Source: an uncultured Clostridia bacterium
GTDB taxonomy: Bacteria > Bacillota > Clostridia > Oscillospirales > CAG-382
Length of the DNA stretch: 64,000 nt
Direction of reading: 5' to 3'
NCBI GenBank assembly: GCA_947628695.1
Contig: CANRAV010000001.1
Coordinates: 62,001 to 126,000, forward strand
In this document: positions 16,664-24,623 of the stretch, piece after piece
Layout: each line of letters opens with the position of its first letter
Position numbering within the stretch: the first letter of the stretch is position 1
Program-made: the position numbers and the translations under genes
Notes under the pieces: model-generated
What the model was told of the DNA's origin: nothing
What the model saw: the letters and a program-made list of their open reading frames with translations, nothing else
Databases searched by the model: none

Positions 16664-17164
16664 ATGAAAAAAAGAATTATGGCAATTGTTCTGCTTTGCG
16701 TCTGCACGGCACTTGTACTCTGCGCCTGCTCCGGCGGCGGCACAGGCAGCGTGAATAAAGCGCCGCTTGAAGGCTTTGACGAACCTATAAACGAGGTCTT
16801 GGATACGCTTTCAAGCAGTTCAAACAGAAACTATAAAAACTTTTCTTACAAGTGGGCGGGCGGCTGGAACGGGACGAACGCACCTAATAAATCTGCACTT
16901 GAGAAAGGCTGTAAGGCGTACACGTTGGTTGTCAAATATACTACATCATATCCCGAATACTATAAAGATGAAATTTATTTTGCTTTGCAAAGCAATGGAA
17001 CTTTATCCCCAGTGGCTGCGCATGAAAATTTAGGCGGACATGGCGAGGAGATTTTATACGATTATGAATATTTCAGTGCAACACAATTGGTGCAAGGGTA
17101 TTACTATGATTATTACAAGGAAACCGGTCAATACGACCAATTAAAAGGCTCCCGATGGTTCTAA
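16664..17164 (+). CDS. Lipoprotein with one copy of an unrecognised ~120-residue module
   Basis: A 166-residue secreted lipoprotein. A lysine-rich signal peptide ends in LVLCAC, with C25 or so as lipidation site, followed by SGGGTGS. The mature part has one module: EGFDEPINEVLDTL, then WAGGWNGTNAPNKSALEKGCKAYTLVV, YFALQSNGTLSPVAAHE and a Tyr-rich end YYYDYYKETGQYD. The same module is found twice in the next gene. Base composition is clearly more AT-rich than in the neighbours. I do not recognise the family. The ATG at 16664 is preferred over a TTG at 16655 because GAAAGGAATT sits at the right distance. Confidence 0.82.
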   Translation: MKKRIMAIVLLCVCTALVLCACSGGGTGSVNKAPLEGFDEPINEVLDTLSSSSNRNYKNFSYKWAGGWNGTNAPNKSALEKGCKAYTLVVKYTTSYPEYYKDEIYFALQSNGTLSPVAAHENLGGHGEEILYDYEYFSATQLVQGYYYDYYKETGQYDQLKGSRWF

Positions 17165-17172
17165 TTTTTTGT

Positions 17173-17200
17173 AGTCTAAACGCCGGACGGCGGTTAGACT
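17173..17200. other. Intercistronic hairpin between the two lipoprotein genes
   Basis: AGTCTAA (17173-17179) pairs with TTAGACT (17194-17200), with a further CGCC/GGCG inner stem. No T run follows, so it is more likely an mRNA stability or processing element than a terminator. Confidence 0.45.
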
Positions 17201-17231
17201 GAATATCAAAAACAGAAAGGAATTGTAACTT

Positions 17232-18152
17232 ATGAAGAAAAAGATTATTGCAATTGTTTTGCTTTGCATTTGTGCGTCCCTTGTGCTTTGCGCCTGCTCC
17301 GGCGGCGGGACGGCCGGCACGGCGGACAGTGAGGCCGACGAGACGTTCGTAACTCCGGCTAAGGGGATAAATGAAGCCAACCTTGTCGGCTTCGACGAAG
17401 CGGTAAACGCGGTGCTTGACGCTGCCGCAGAGGGAAGCACGCTTTCTTACGAGTGGTCGGACGGCTGGAGTGGAGAAAACGCCCCGGATAAATCCGCTCT
17501 TGCAAAGGGCTGCGTCGCGTATACATTGGTCATTGAAAAGAGAGACGAAGGTCACGAAACCTTAAGGCTTTACTTTGCTCAGCAGGGCGACGGCTCTTTA
17601 TCTCCCACGGCGGCATACGTTGACAATGACGGAAAAGAATCAAGCTGGGGGAGCTTTGGCGCTTCTGACTTGCTGGAATATTATTACCGCGCTTACTACA
17701 AAGCAACCGGTCAAACGGACAAAATCAAGGCCATCGCGAACAAAATAACGGAAGATGCGTCGGACGAGGTAAAGGAAGCCTGCCTTGACGGCTTCGGCGA
17801 CCCGATAGCCGTGGTGTTGGACACGCTTACGGAAAGCGAAACCGAAGATGAGCTTTCCTTTAAGTGGTTAAACAAGTGGTTAAACGGCTGGCAGGGCGAG
17901 AACGCACCGGCGAAATCCGCACTTGACAAGGACAGTGTGCCGTATACACTGGTAAGAATAAAAATCGATGACGGGGGAGAAGAGGTTATTGAAGAAAGGT
18001 TATATGTCTCCCTTAAAAAGGACGGAGTATTATATGTTGTCAGCGGATACGAAGACGAGGACGGCTGGCCGGTAAACTACGACGAAACACAAGCTTACGA
18101 AGAGATGAAAAAGCTTTACACCGATTATTACTTACAGCATATTCCTTTCTAA
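17232..18152 (+). CDS. Lipoprotein with two tandem copies of the same unrecognised module
   Basis: A 306-residue lipoprotein whose leader (MKKKIIAIVLLCICASLVLCAC) is nearly identical to that of the preceding gene, and whose 5' untranslated sequence is also similar, indicating gene duplication. Two modules follow: residues about 51-175 (VGFDEAVNAVLDAA, WSDGWSGENAPDKSALAKGCVAYTLV, YYYRAYYKATGQTDK) and about 183-306 (DGFGDPIAVVLDTL, WLNGWQGENAPAKSALDKDSVPYTLV, LYTDYYLQ). The shared core is a WxxGWxGxNAPxKSAL signature. It is probably exposed on the outer face of the membrane. Function is unknown. Confidence 0.82.
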   Translation: MKKKIIAIVLLCICASLVLCACSGGGTAGTADSEADETFVTPAKGINEANLVGFDEAVNAVLDAAAEGSTLSYEWSDGWSGENAPDKSALAKGCVAYTLVIEKRDEGHETLRLYFAQQGDGSLSPTAAYVDNDGKESSWGSFGASDLLEYYYRAYYKATGQTDKIKAIANKITEDASDEVKEACLDGFGDPIAVVLDTLTESETEDELSFKWLNKWLNGWQGENAPAKSALDKDSVPYTLVRIKIDDGGEEVIEERLYVSLKKDGVLYVVSGYEDEDGWPVNYDETQAYEEMKKLYTDYYLQHIPF

Positions 18153-18217
18153 TCTTTTTAAATAGGGCATTCTTACAAAAGGCTTTAAAGCGTACATCTT
18201 AATTTCAGGCGAAAACA

Positions 18218-18265
18218 GCATAAACAAAGGGTCAACCCGGGAAGCTTCCCGCCGGTTGACCCTTT
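18218..18265 (+). terminator. Terminator after the lipoprotein cassette, copy 2 of the repeated hairpin
   Basis: GGGTCAACC (18229-18237) pairs with GGTTGACCC (18254-18262). The whole 48-base unit repeats the one at 16246-16293 in the same orientation. It lies just upstream of the fakA promoter and would insulate it. Confidence 0.8.
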
Positions 18266-18286
18266 GTTATATTCACGAAAAAAGAT

Positions 18287-18316
18287 GTTGACAAATCAAC
18301 TTCTGTCTGTTATAAT
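18287..18316 (+). promoter_or_regulatory. Promoter of the fak operon with overlapping operator 1
   Basis: TTGACA (18288-18293) and TATAAT (18311-18316) are perfect with a 17-base spacer. The -35 element lies inside the palindrome GTTGACAAATCAAC (18287-18300). A second copy occurs downstream at 18330. Confidence 0.88.
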
Positions 18317-18329
18317 AGGCTAAACAGTT

Positions 18330-18343
18330 GTTGATAAATCAAC
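18330..18343. promoter_or_regulatory. Operator 2, GTTGATAAATCAAC
   Basis: A palindrome (GTTGA/TCAAC arms, AT-rich centre) located just after the expected transcription start and 43 bases, or about four helical turns, from operator 1. The form matches MarR-family operators, and a marR gene is the second gene of the operon, so autoregulation is likely (inference). Confidence 0.75.
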
Positions 18344-18400
18344 ATCTTTTAATTTAGAGATTTTAATTGAGAACAAAAGTGCGGAGGAAAAAACGGCAAA

Positions 18401-20020
18401 ATGGCACAAAGCATACAGACAATTACGGGCGAGATGTTCTGCGGGGCGACAGCCTCCGGCGCGGAGAGGCTTCTTGCGCTTTGCGGCGAGATAGACGAGC
18501 TTAACGTTTTCCCGGTGCCCGACGGGGACACCGGCACCAATATGAGCATGACCCTGTCGGCGGGTGCGGAGGCGGCAAAGCGCCTGCCCGCAGGCTGCGG
18601 CGCGGGCGAGGCGTGCGCGGCCGTTTCCGCCGCCATGCTTGGCGCGGCACGCGGCAACAGCGGGGTTATACTGTCGCTTATCTTCGGCGGCTTTTCGGAA
18701 AGCTGCCGGGAGAAAGATAGGCTTGACGGTGCGTCCCTTGCCGCAGCAATGCGCGCAGGGGCGGACGCGGCCTACGGCGGCGTGGCGGAGCCGAAGGAGG
18801 GCACCATGCTTACCGTCGCGCGCTCTGCCGCCGAGGCGGCAGAACGCGCTGCCAAGGCAGGCGGCGACGTCTTGGCGGTGCTTAAAAGCGCCCTGTCAGA
18901 GGGGCGAAACGCCCTAAGCCGCACACCGGAGCAGCTTCCTGTTCTGAAAAAAGCCGGCGTTGTCGACGCGGGCGGACGCGGCTTTACAGCGGTGCTTGAG
19001 GGGATGTACGGCTTCCTCACCGGCGGGGCGGAGGCCTTTGCGGACGCGCACTTTGCCGCGCCCGACCTTGCGGCGTTTACGGAGGAGGACATACGCTTCC
19101 CCTACTGCGCCGAGTTCCTTATAGAAAAGGTAGGCTCGCTTACGACCGAGGAGATACGGGAAAGCTTCTCTGCCCTCGGAGACAGCCTTGTCGTCCGCGA
19201 GGACGGAGACACCCTGAAGATACACCTGCACACGGACAGACCCGAAGAGGCGCTGCGCCTGTCCCTGAATATAGGGCAGCCGAAGCGCGTGAAGATAGAA
19301 AACATGCGCTCTCAGCTTAAAGAGCGCAAGGCAAAATCGGCGGACACCGGGGAGAAGAAGCAGACGGGTATTGTTGCGGTCTGCTCAGGCCGCGGGCTGC
19401 GCGAGGTGTTTGAAGAGCTTGGCTGCGACGGCGTTGTCGACGGCGGGAGAACCATGAACCCCTCTGCGCGCGATATACTTGAAAAGTGCGCGGAGAGCGG
19501 GGCAGAAACGGTGTTTGTGCTGCCCGACAACCCAAACGTCGTCATGGCGGCGCGGCAGGCGGCGCGCCTTTCGGAAGGCAGACACATTGTCGTCATCCCC
19601 ACGCAGACCGTTCCGCAGGGCATAGCGGCGGCGATAGCGTTTGACCCCTCGCTTCCCGCGGAGAAGGCAAAAGAGGAGATGGAGGCTGCTGCGCACCGCG
19701 TGGGCACCGGGCAGCTTACCTGCGCGTCCAGAGACTCTACCTTTGCGGGGACGCACATCAAAAAGGGGCAGGTGATAGCCCTGAAGGAGGGGAAGCTTCT
19801 TTCCGTGCACGAGCGGTTCACGGACGGCGCTGTGGAGCTTGCCTCTGCACTTGCGGGGCCGGAGACCTCGGTAATCACCCTGTTTGCGGGGCAGGACTCC
19901 GACCGGGACGAGACCGAGGAAATAGAGGAAAAGCTTAAAGAGGACTACCCCTTTGCGGAGGTGGCGGTGGTTTACGGCGGGCAGCCCGTGTACCCGTACT
20001 TCATCTCCGCAGAGTCGTGA
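18401..20020 (+). CDS. fakA: Fatty acid kinase FakA-like protein (DAK2 domain, YloV family)
   Basis: FakA phosphorylates fatty acids held by FakB (DegV) proteins so that they can enter phospholipid synthesis. The 539-residue protein has the DhaL/DAK2 nucleotide domain at about 1-200, with DELNVFPVPDGDTGTNMSMTL (the metal-binding aspartates) and MLGAARGNSGVILSLIFGGF, followed by the middle and C-terminal domains with VVREDGDTLKIHLHTDRPE and FVLPDNPNVVMAA. The ATG at 18401 follows GGAGGAAAAAACGGCAAA. The gene for a DegV protein is two genes downstream, which fits this role better than a dihydroxyacetone kinase role. Confidence 0.9.
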   Translation: MAQSIQTITGEMFCGATASGAERLLALCGEIDELNVFPVPDGDTGTNMSMTLSAGAEAAKRLPAGCGAGEACAAVSAAMLGAARGNSGVILSLIFGGFSESCREKDRLDGASLAAAMRAGADAAYGGVAEPKEGTMLTVARSAAEAAERAAKAGGDVLAVLKSALSEGRNALSRTPEQLPVLKKAGVVDAGGRGFTAVLEGMYGFLTGGAEAFADAHFAAPDLAAFTEEDIRFPYCAEFLIEKVGSLTTEEIRESFSALGDSLVVREDGDTLKIHLHTDRPEEALRLSLNIGQPKRVKIENMRSQLKERKAKSADTGEKKQTGIVAVCSGRGLREVFEELGCDGVVDGGRTMNPSARDILEKCAESGAETVFVLPDNPNVVMAARQAARLSEGRHIVVIPTQTVPQGIAAAIAFDPSLPAEKAKEEMEAAAHRVGTGQLTCASRDSTFAGTHIKKGQVIALKEGKLLSVHERFTDGAVELASALAGPETSVITLFAGQDSDRDETEEIEEKLKEDYPFAEVAVVYGGQPVYPYFISAES

Positions 20021-20034
20021 CAGGAGGAAAAGCA

Positions 20035-20496
20035 ATGCTTAAACGGTTTGAACAGTTTTCCACCGCAGTGGCCTGCATACAGCACTCCATCCTTAAAATA
20101 GAGCGGAACGAGATGGTTAAAGCGGGCTACAAGGGCGTTTTCGCGCCCTGCCTTGTGGCCATGCACCACCACCCGGAGGGCATCGACGCCGCAAGCCTTG
20201 CGAAGCTTATAAGCAAGGACAAGGCCGCCATATCGCGCATACTTTCGGAGATGGGACGTCTCGGCCTTATCACGCGCGGGCTTGACCACCCCAACATCTA
20301 CCGCGCAAAGCTCTTTCTCACCCCCAAGGGGAGGCAGGCCGCAGAGTACGTCTGCGGCAAGGCGGTGCTTGCGGTGCAGGTAGCCGGGCAGGGCATGCCG
20401 AAGGAGGAGTGGGACGCGTTCTACGCCCGCCTAAGCCGCATAGCCTCCAACCTTATGAAGCTTGAAAAGACCGGGCTCCCCGGCGGGGAGGCGTGA
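20035..20496 (+). CDS. MarR-family transcriptional regulator
   Basis: A 153-residue winged-helix protein. The DNA-binding part GIDAASLAKLISKDKAAISRILSEMGRLGLITRG and wing RAKLFLTPKGRQAAEYV are typical of MarR. The ATG at 20035 has a perfect AGGAGGAAAAGC; an in-frame GTG at 20017 is less well placed. It lies inside the fak operon, whose promoter carries two MarR-type palindromes, so it probably represses its own operon. By analogy with FabT, the ligand could be an acyl-carrier protein or acyl compound, but this is speculation. Confidence 0.9.
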   Translation: MLKRFEQFSTAVACIQHSILKIERNEMVKAGYKGVFAPCLVAMHHHPEGIDAASLAKLISKDKAAISRILSEMGRLGLITRGLDHPNIYRAKLFLTPKGRQAAEYVCGKAVLAVQVAGQGMPKEEWDAFYARLSRIASNLMKLEKTGLPGGEA

Positions 20497-20498
20497 AA

Positions 20499-21335
20499 AT
20501 GGCAGTGCGCATCATTGCGGACACCGCCGCAGACCCCCTTCCCGAGGTGGAAAAGCGCCTTGTCAACGTGCCCATGACCGTCATTGTCGGCGGCAAAGAG
20601 TACCGCGAAGGCGTCAACATAGACAAAAACCGCTTCTACAGCCTGCTTGAGACAAGCGAGGAGTTCCCAAAGACCTGCCAGATAACAGAGCAGGCCTTCG
20701 ACGCCGTCTTCGCAAAAATAGCAGATCAGGGCGACAAGGCCGTTGCCGTGATAATGGCGTCATCGCTTTCCGGCACCTACTTGAACGCCGCCCGCGCCGC
20801 GGAGAAGTACGGCGGAGGCATCGAGGTTGTCGACTCCGGCACCGTCACCATAGGCGCCGGCGTGCTGGCGGAGTATGCGCTTAGACTTGCGGAAGACGGC
20901 GCTTCCGCCCGCGAAATCGCCGCAGAGCTTGCCGCACGCCGCGACAGCGTCATCATCGCCGCAGTGGCCGACACGCTTGAATACCTAAAAAAGGGCGGCC
21001 GGATTAGCGCCGCAACCGCCTTCGCCGGCGGGCTGCTTTCCATAAAGCCCGTGTTGGGCATGAAAAACGGCAGCCTCGGCGTTTGGGGCAAGGTGCGCGG
21101 CACGCGCCGCGCTGCCGAGGCGATAAACCGCCTAATCGACGAAAACGGCGGCGTCGACTTCTCTAAGCCCTACCTCTTCGGCTATACCGGCACCGACGAC
21201 GGCTTCCTACGCCGCTACCTCGACGAAAGCGCCGCCATCTGGGCAGACCACCCCACGCGCATCTCCCAGGTCGGAAGCATCGTCGGCTCCCACGTCGGCC
21301 CCGGCGCTTTCGCCGTCGCGTTCTTCGCCGGGTGA
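20499..21335 (+). CDS. fakB: DegV-family fatty-acid-binding protein (FakB-like)
   Basis: A 278-residue DegV protein. The fold signature is visible as VRIIADTAADPLPEVE at the start, VIMASSLSGTYLNAARAA (the Ser that contacts the fatty acid carboxylate), EVVDSGTVTIGAG, and LEYLKKGGRISAATAFAGGLLSIKPVLGMKNGSL. FakB proteins present a fatty acid to FakA for phosphorylation. The ATG at 20499 follows GGGGAGG, and the gene starts 2 bases after marR. It ends in a foldback repeat whose first hairpin is likely its terminator. Confidence 0.9.
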   Translation: MAVRIIADTAADPLPEVEKRLVNVPMTVIVGGKEYREGVNIDKNRFYSLLETSEEFPKTCQITEQAFDAVFAKIADQGDKAVAVIMASSLSGTYLNAARAAEKYGGGIEVVDSGTVTIGAGVLAEYALRLAEDGASAREIAAELAARRDSVIIAAVADTLEYLKKGGRISAATAFAGGLLSIKPVLGMKNGSLGVWGKVRGTRRAAEAINRLIDENGGVDFSKPYLFGYTGTDDGFLRRYLDESAAIWADHPTRISQVGSIVGSHVGPGAFAVAFFAG

Positions 21336-21369
21336 TGCGGTCAGTGATTTATTTTGGATTATTTTTTAT

Positions 21370-21760
21370 GGACGGGCCCCGGCCCGTCCGAGTTTTTTTC
21401 GAAGGGACTCGGTCCCTTCGGGGCTCTCTAAATCAGGCTTTTCAAATAACATGGTTTTTTAGGCCCAAAGGGCACAGCCCTTTGGAAACCCGAGCCGCCA
21501 ACGCAAGCGACGCCTTATCAATGTAAAAGCCGTTCGCACGTATGAAGCCTTCCCGCACTTCAATCTAAAGCTTGAGCGTCTCATACGTGTGACAAGCCTA
21601 AACATCGCTTTGACGTATCTTGCGTTGCCAAATTGGGATTCAAAGGGCTGTGCCCTTTGGAGAAAAAAGAAACTATGTTATTCAATAAGCTTTAATTAGA
21701 GAGCCATGAGGGGACCGAGTCCCCTCATATAAAAACCAAGGACGGGCGAAAAGCCCGTCC
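21370..21760. repeat. Foldback (inverted-repeat) element, copy 1
   Basis: A 391-base element filling the gap between two convergent genes. The left arm carries three hairpins: GGACGGGC-type (21370-21389), GAAGGGAC-tcg-GTCCCTTC (21401-21419) and CCAAAGGG-type (21465-21485). The right arm carries the same three in mirror order: 21641-21659, 21708-21726 and 21740-21760. The arms align with each other when one is reverse-complemented, including words between hairpins such as GGCTCTCTAA, AATAACATRGTTT, AACGCAAG and CACACGTATGA. The outer hairpins are followed by T-rich runs on the strand leaving the gene, as terminators would be. Confidence 0.85.
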
Positions 21761-21776
21761 AAAATAATATAATAAA

Positions 21777-22331
21777 CTAACGTTTTTTTGCCTGCCGATA
21801 CTCCTTGACGGCTTTGCGCACCGCGGCAAAGGCGGCGTCTTCGCCTTTTTCGGCAAGCAGGGTAAGCCAGCCTTCGAGCAGGTCGCTTGTGTTTTGGTGG
21901 ATAAAGCGGCGCTTTTTGTCGCCGTTTAGAAAGTACTCCAGCGCGCTCCTGTCGGTATACGCTTTTCCCTTATAGATTTTAGAGGCGGCGACGCGGTCGC
22001 AGAACATTTCCGCGGCGAAGTTCACGGGCATTTCCACGGGCTCCGTCACCTTGGTGTTGACGTTGACGTCCGTCCAGTACTCGAAGTGGTGGCGGTTCCT
22101 GCCCTTGTGGTGCATCCACGCGGCGGAATATCCCTTGTCGCGCCGTTCGTTCTCGTTGGGGCTGAACGAGCCGGCGTAGTACTTGGCACCGGCCAAAAAC
22201 TCCGTCGGCGAGTACTTTGAAAGGTCGTGCCGCAGCCCCTGCCAAAGGATGCCGACCCTTCTGCAGTGCGAAATGACCTTGTGGCGGTGCTTTGTGATGG
22301 TGCGGAAGTGCTTAAGGGGATGGAAGCTCAC
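21777..22331 (-). CDS. DUF5662-like protein
   Basis: A 184-residue, probably cytoplasmic protein. Conserved-looking histidine/aspartate motifs, ITKHRHKVISHCRRVG, LRHDLSKYSPTEF and AAWMHHKGRNRHHFEYW, suggest a metal-binding HD-like helical fold, and match what I recall of the DUF5662 family. No reaction is known. Its ATG overlaps the stop of the upstream glycosyltransferase (ATGA), so the two are coupled. The 3' end faces foldback element copy 1. Confidence 0.75.
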   Translation of the reverse strand: MSFHPLKHFRTITKHRHKVISHCRRVGILWQGLRHDLSKYSPTEFLAGAKYYAGSFSPNENERRDKGYSAAWMHHKGRNRHHFEYWTDVNVNTKVTEPVEMPVNFAAEMFCDRVAASKIYKGKAYTDRSALEYFLNGDKKRRFIHQNTSDLLEGWLTLLAEKGEDAAFAAVRKAVKEYRQAKKR

Positions 22332-23338
22332 TTTTCCTCCCCGTCCTCGTTTTCAAGGTAGTCCTGTATTATAAAGCGCGGCCTGCCCTTAGCCTCAAGG
22401 TATATCTTGCCGATGTAGGCGCCGACGATGCCTATCGACATCATAAGAAGCCCGCCTATCGCCCAAAGCGACACGATAAGGCTTGTCCACCCGGTTTCGA
22501 CCTTTGTCCAGGCGGGTGCCGTCTCCGCCCAGTTGGGCACGGCCTTGTTAAGGATAAACAGCACGAGGAAGTAGATAAGCATTATAATGCTTACGCAGAA
22601 AATCCCTATGCCGAGCTTTGTTATAATGTTTATCGGCGTCGTGCTTGTAGAGGTTATGCCCTCGATGGAAAACGAAATCATCTTTTTAAGCGGGTACTTG
22701 CTTTCGCCTGCGAAGCGCTCCGCCCGCTCGTAGTAAACCACGTCGGAGGGGTAGCCTATCATCGGGACTATGCCGCGAAGGAACAGGTTTACCTCTTTGA
22801 ACTGCGCAAGTCCCTCAAGCGCGCGCCTGCTCATAAGGCGGTAGTCAGCGTGGTTGAACACGGTCTTCGCGCCCATCTTGTTCATCAGGCGGTAGAAGCT
22901 TTCCGCCGTGAAGCGCTTGAAGAAGCTGTCCTTCTTGCGCTTGCTGCGAACGCCGTACACAATGTCGCAGCCGGCGTGGTACTTCTCCACCATCTCGTCA
23001 ACGGCGTCCACGTCGTCCTGCAGGTCTGCGTCCATGGATATTGCCATGTCCGCCTCGTCCTTCACGGTCATAAGCCCGGCAAGAAGCGCGTTCTGATGCC
23101 CGCGGTTGCGGCTTAGATTTATGCCGGTAAACAGCGGGTCGGCCTTGTGAAGGTCACAGATTATCTCCCAGGTTTTGTCCTTGCTGCCGTCGTTTACAAA
23201 GGCAATGCGGCTGTCCGGCGCAATTTGGCCGGCCTCTATAAGCAGCTTCACCTTTGCAAGCAGTCTCTTCGACGTTTCAGGCAGAACCTCTTCCTCGTTG
23301 TAACAGGGAACCACTATAAAAAGTCTGTTAGCTCTCAT
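22328..23338 (-). CDS. Family 2 glycosyltransferase with C-terminal membrane anchor (GtrB/DPM-like)
   Basis: A 336-residue polyprenyl-phosphate sugar transferase type protein. The GT-A domain shows FIVVPCYNEEEVLPE at the start, IAFVNDGSKDKTW, LSRNRGHQNALLAG and the metal site SMDADLQDD; two strong membrane segments follow (about 228-252 and 285-312). Such enzymes move a sugar to undecaprenyl phosphate for later envelope glycosylation. ATG 23338 has AGAAAGGAAGGTG upstream. No flippase or acceptor gene lies adjacent, so the glycan target is unknown. Confidence 0.88.
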   Translation of the reverse strand: MRANRLFIVVPCYNEEEVLPETSKRLLAKVKLLIEAGQIAPDSRIAFVNDGSKDKTWEIICDLHKADPLFTGINLSRNRGHQNALLAGLMTVKDEADMAISMDADLQDDVDAVDEMVEKYHAGCDIVYGVRSKRKKDSFFKRFTAESFYRLMNKMGAKTVFNHADYRLMSRRALEGLAQFKEVNLFLRGIVPMIGYPSDVVYYERAERFAGESKYPLKKMISFSIEGITSTSTTPINIITKLGIGIFCVSIIMLIYFLVLFILNKAVPNWAETAPAWTKVETGWTSLIVSLWAIGGLLMMSIGIVGAYIGKIYLEAKGRPRFIIQDYLENEDGEEK

Positions 23339-23365
23339 GGCGGCACCTTCCTTTCTTCTGCCTAT

Positions 23366-23394
23366 ATTGTAGCATTATTGTTTTATTTTTTCAA
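23366..23394 (-). promoter_or_regulatory. Promoter of the glycosyltransferase operon
   Basis: On the minus strand TTGAAA (23394-23389) and TACAAT (23371-23366) are separated by 17 bases, 28 bases before the ATG. Confidence 0.6.
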
Positions 23395-23469
23395 GCACTT
23401 TTGCAATATTTGGTATAAATAGCCTCGCAAGCGGTTAAGATAGCAAAAAGCAAAGAAGGAGAAGGAACG

Positions 23470-24618
23470 ATGAAAAGGATAAGAAGGCTGGTTCTTGCTG
23501 CGGCATTACTTGCCGTGCTGTTTTACTGCCGGGGCGCAAGCGGCAGCGCCGTTTCCCCGGGGCTGGAGGTCTTAAGGGAGGAGACAAAGCTTGTCAAATG
23601 CTGCGTCAACGGCTGCCGCGTGGACTTTACGGCGGACGAGTTTGCGTCTCTCGCCGGCGGGGAGGTGGACTATATAACCGTCTGCTCGCTTCCCGCCGCA
23701 AGGGAGGGCGCGCTTAAAATGGCAGGCGTCGACGCGGTGAAGGGGCAGAAGATCTCCGCAGGCGGGATAGCGCTTTTGAAGTTCGTGCCCGCACAGGGCT
23801 TTGCCGGGGAAAGCGGCTTTACCTTCTCCGTAGGGGAGGGAGAAGCATTCGAGTGCGTAATAAAATACTCCGAAACCGTCAACTTTGCGCCGTCGGCCGT
23901 CGGCGGAAGCTTTGACACATACAAAAACGTAAGCGTGACAAAGCCGCTTGGCGCCTATGACCCGGACGGAGACGCGCTTACCTACGTCGTGGACCGATAC
24001 CCCGCAAGCGGCACCCTCTCTATAAGCGGCGGCGAGGCGACCTATACGCCCATGCGCGGCTTCACCGGGGGAGACAGCTTCGTCTACCACGTGGTGGACG
24101 GCTACGGACAGGCAAGCGGCAAGGCGGAAGCCGAGGTCACGGTAAAGGACAGCAGAAGCGGCATATACTTCGCCGACATGCGCGAGGACGAAGCGCACCT
24201 TCCCGCCATACTTGCGGCGGAAAACGACGTTATGACCTACAGACTTATAGGCGACAGCTATTACTTTGCGCCCGAAGAGAAGGTCAGCCGCATAGATTTT
24301 GCCGTGATGCTTGTCACCGCCGCGGGGATAGAGCTGCCCAAAAAGCAGCACGCGACGGACATCTTCACCGACACGGCTGCGGAAAGCAGCGCAAAGCGCC
24401 TTTACCTTGAGGCGGCCGTAACAAGCGGCCTTGTGAAGACGGAGGAAAGCGCCTTCCGCCCGAGGGAGGCTATAAGCGTTTCGGACGCGGTGGCGATGAC
24501 CGAGAGGGCGCTTGAGGAAGGGACTGCAGGCATAAGCAGCGCCTACTACGAGGACACGGGCAGACCCTTAACGAGGAAGGACGCGGCAGTTATGCTATCG
24601 TGTCTGATAGGACAATAA
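23470..24618 (+). CDS. Secreted protein with cadherin/Ig-like repeats and degenerate SLH-type C-terminus
   Basis: A 382-residue protein with a signal peptide (MKRIRRLVLAAALLAVLFYC) and then two beta-sandwich, cadherin-like segments. The clearer one is at about 138-220: NFAPSAVGGSFDTYKNVS, AYDPDGDALTYVV, GGDSFVYHVVDGYGQ. The last 120 residues resemble SLH or copper-amine-oxidase-like anchoring repeats (SRIDFAVMLVTAAGIELP, AKRLYLEAAVTSGLV, FRPREAISVSDAVAM, LTRKDAAVMLSCLIG), which would bind cell-wall polymer. The ATG follows AAGAAGGAGAAGG. A surface-anchored structural or adhesive role is likely; ligand unknown. Confidence 0.75.
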   Translation: MKRIRRLVLAAALLAVLFYCRGASGSAVSPGLEVLREETKLVKCCVNGCRVDFTADEFASLAGGEVDYITVCSLPAAREGALKMAGVDAVKGQKISAGGIALLKFVPAQGFAGESGFTFSVGEGEAFECVIKYSETVNFAPSAVGGSFDTYKNVSVTKPLGAYDPDGDALTYVVDRYPASGTLSISGGEATYTPMRGFTGGDSFVYHVVDGYGQASGKAEAEVTVKDSRSGIYFADMREDEAHLPAILAAENDVMTYRLIGDSYYFAPEEKVSRIDFAVMLVTAAGIELPKKQHATDIFTDTAAESSAKRLYLEAAVTSGLVKTEESAFRPREAISVSDAVAMTERALEEGTAGISSAYYEDTGRPLTRKDAAVMLSCLIGQ

Positions 24619-24623
24619 AACTT

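Noticed and set aside
16302-18152. Prophage or integrative element remnant
   Set aside because: An XRE regulator alone is not enough; there is no integrase, structural, conjugation or transposase gene, and the flanking repeats are terminator hairpins.
21332-21526. Small open frame in the first foldback element
   Set aside because: It runs through the hairpins of the repeat, has no ribosome binding site, and is not kept in the second copy.
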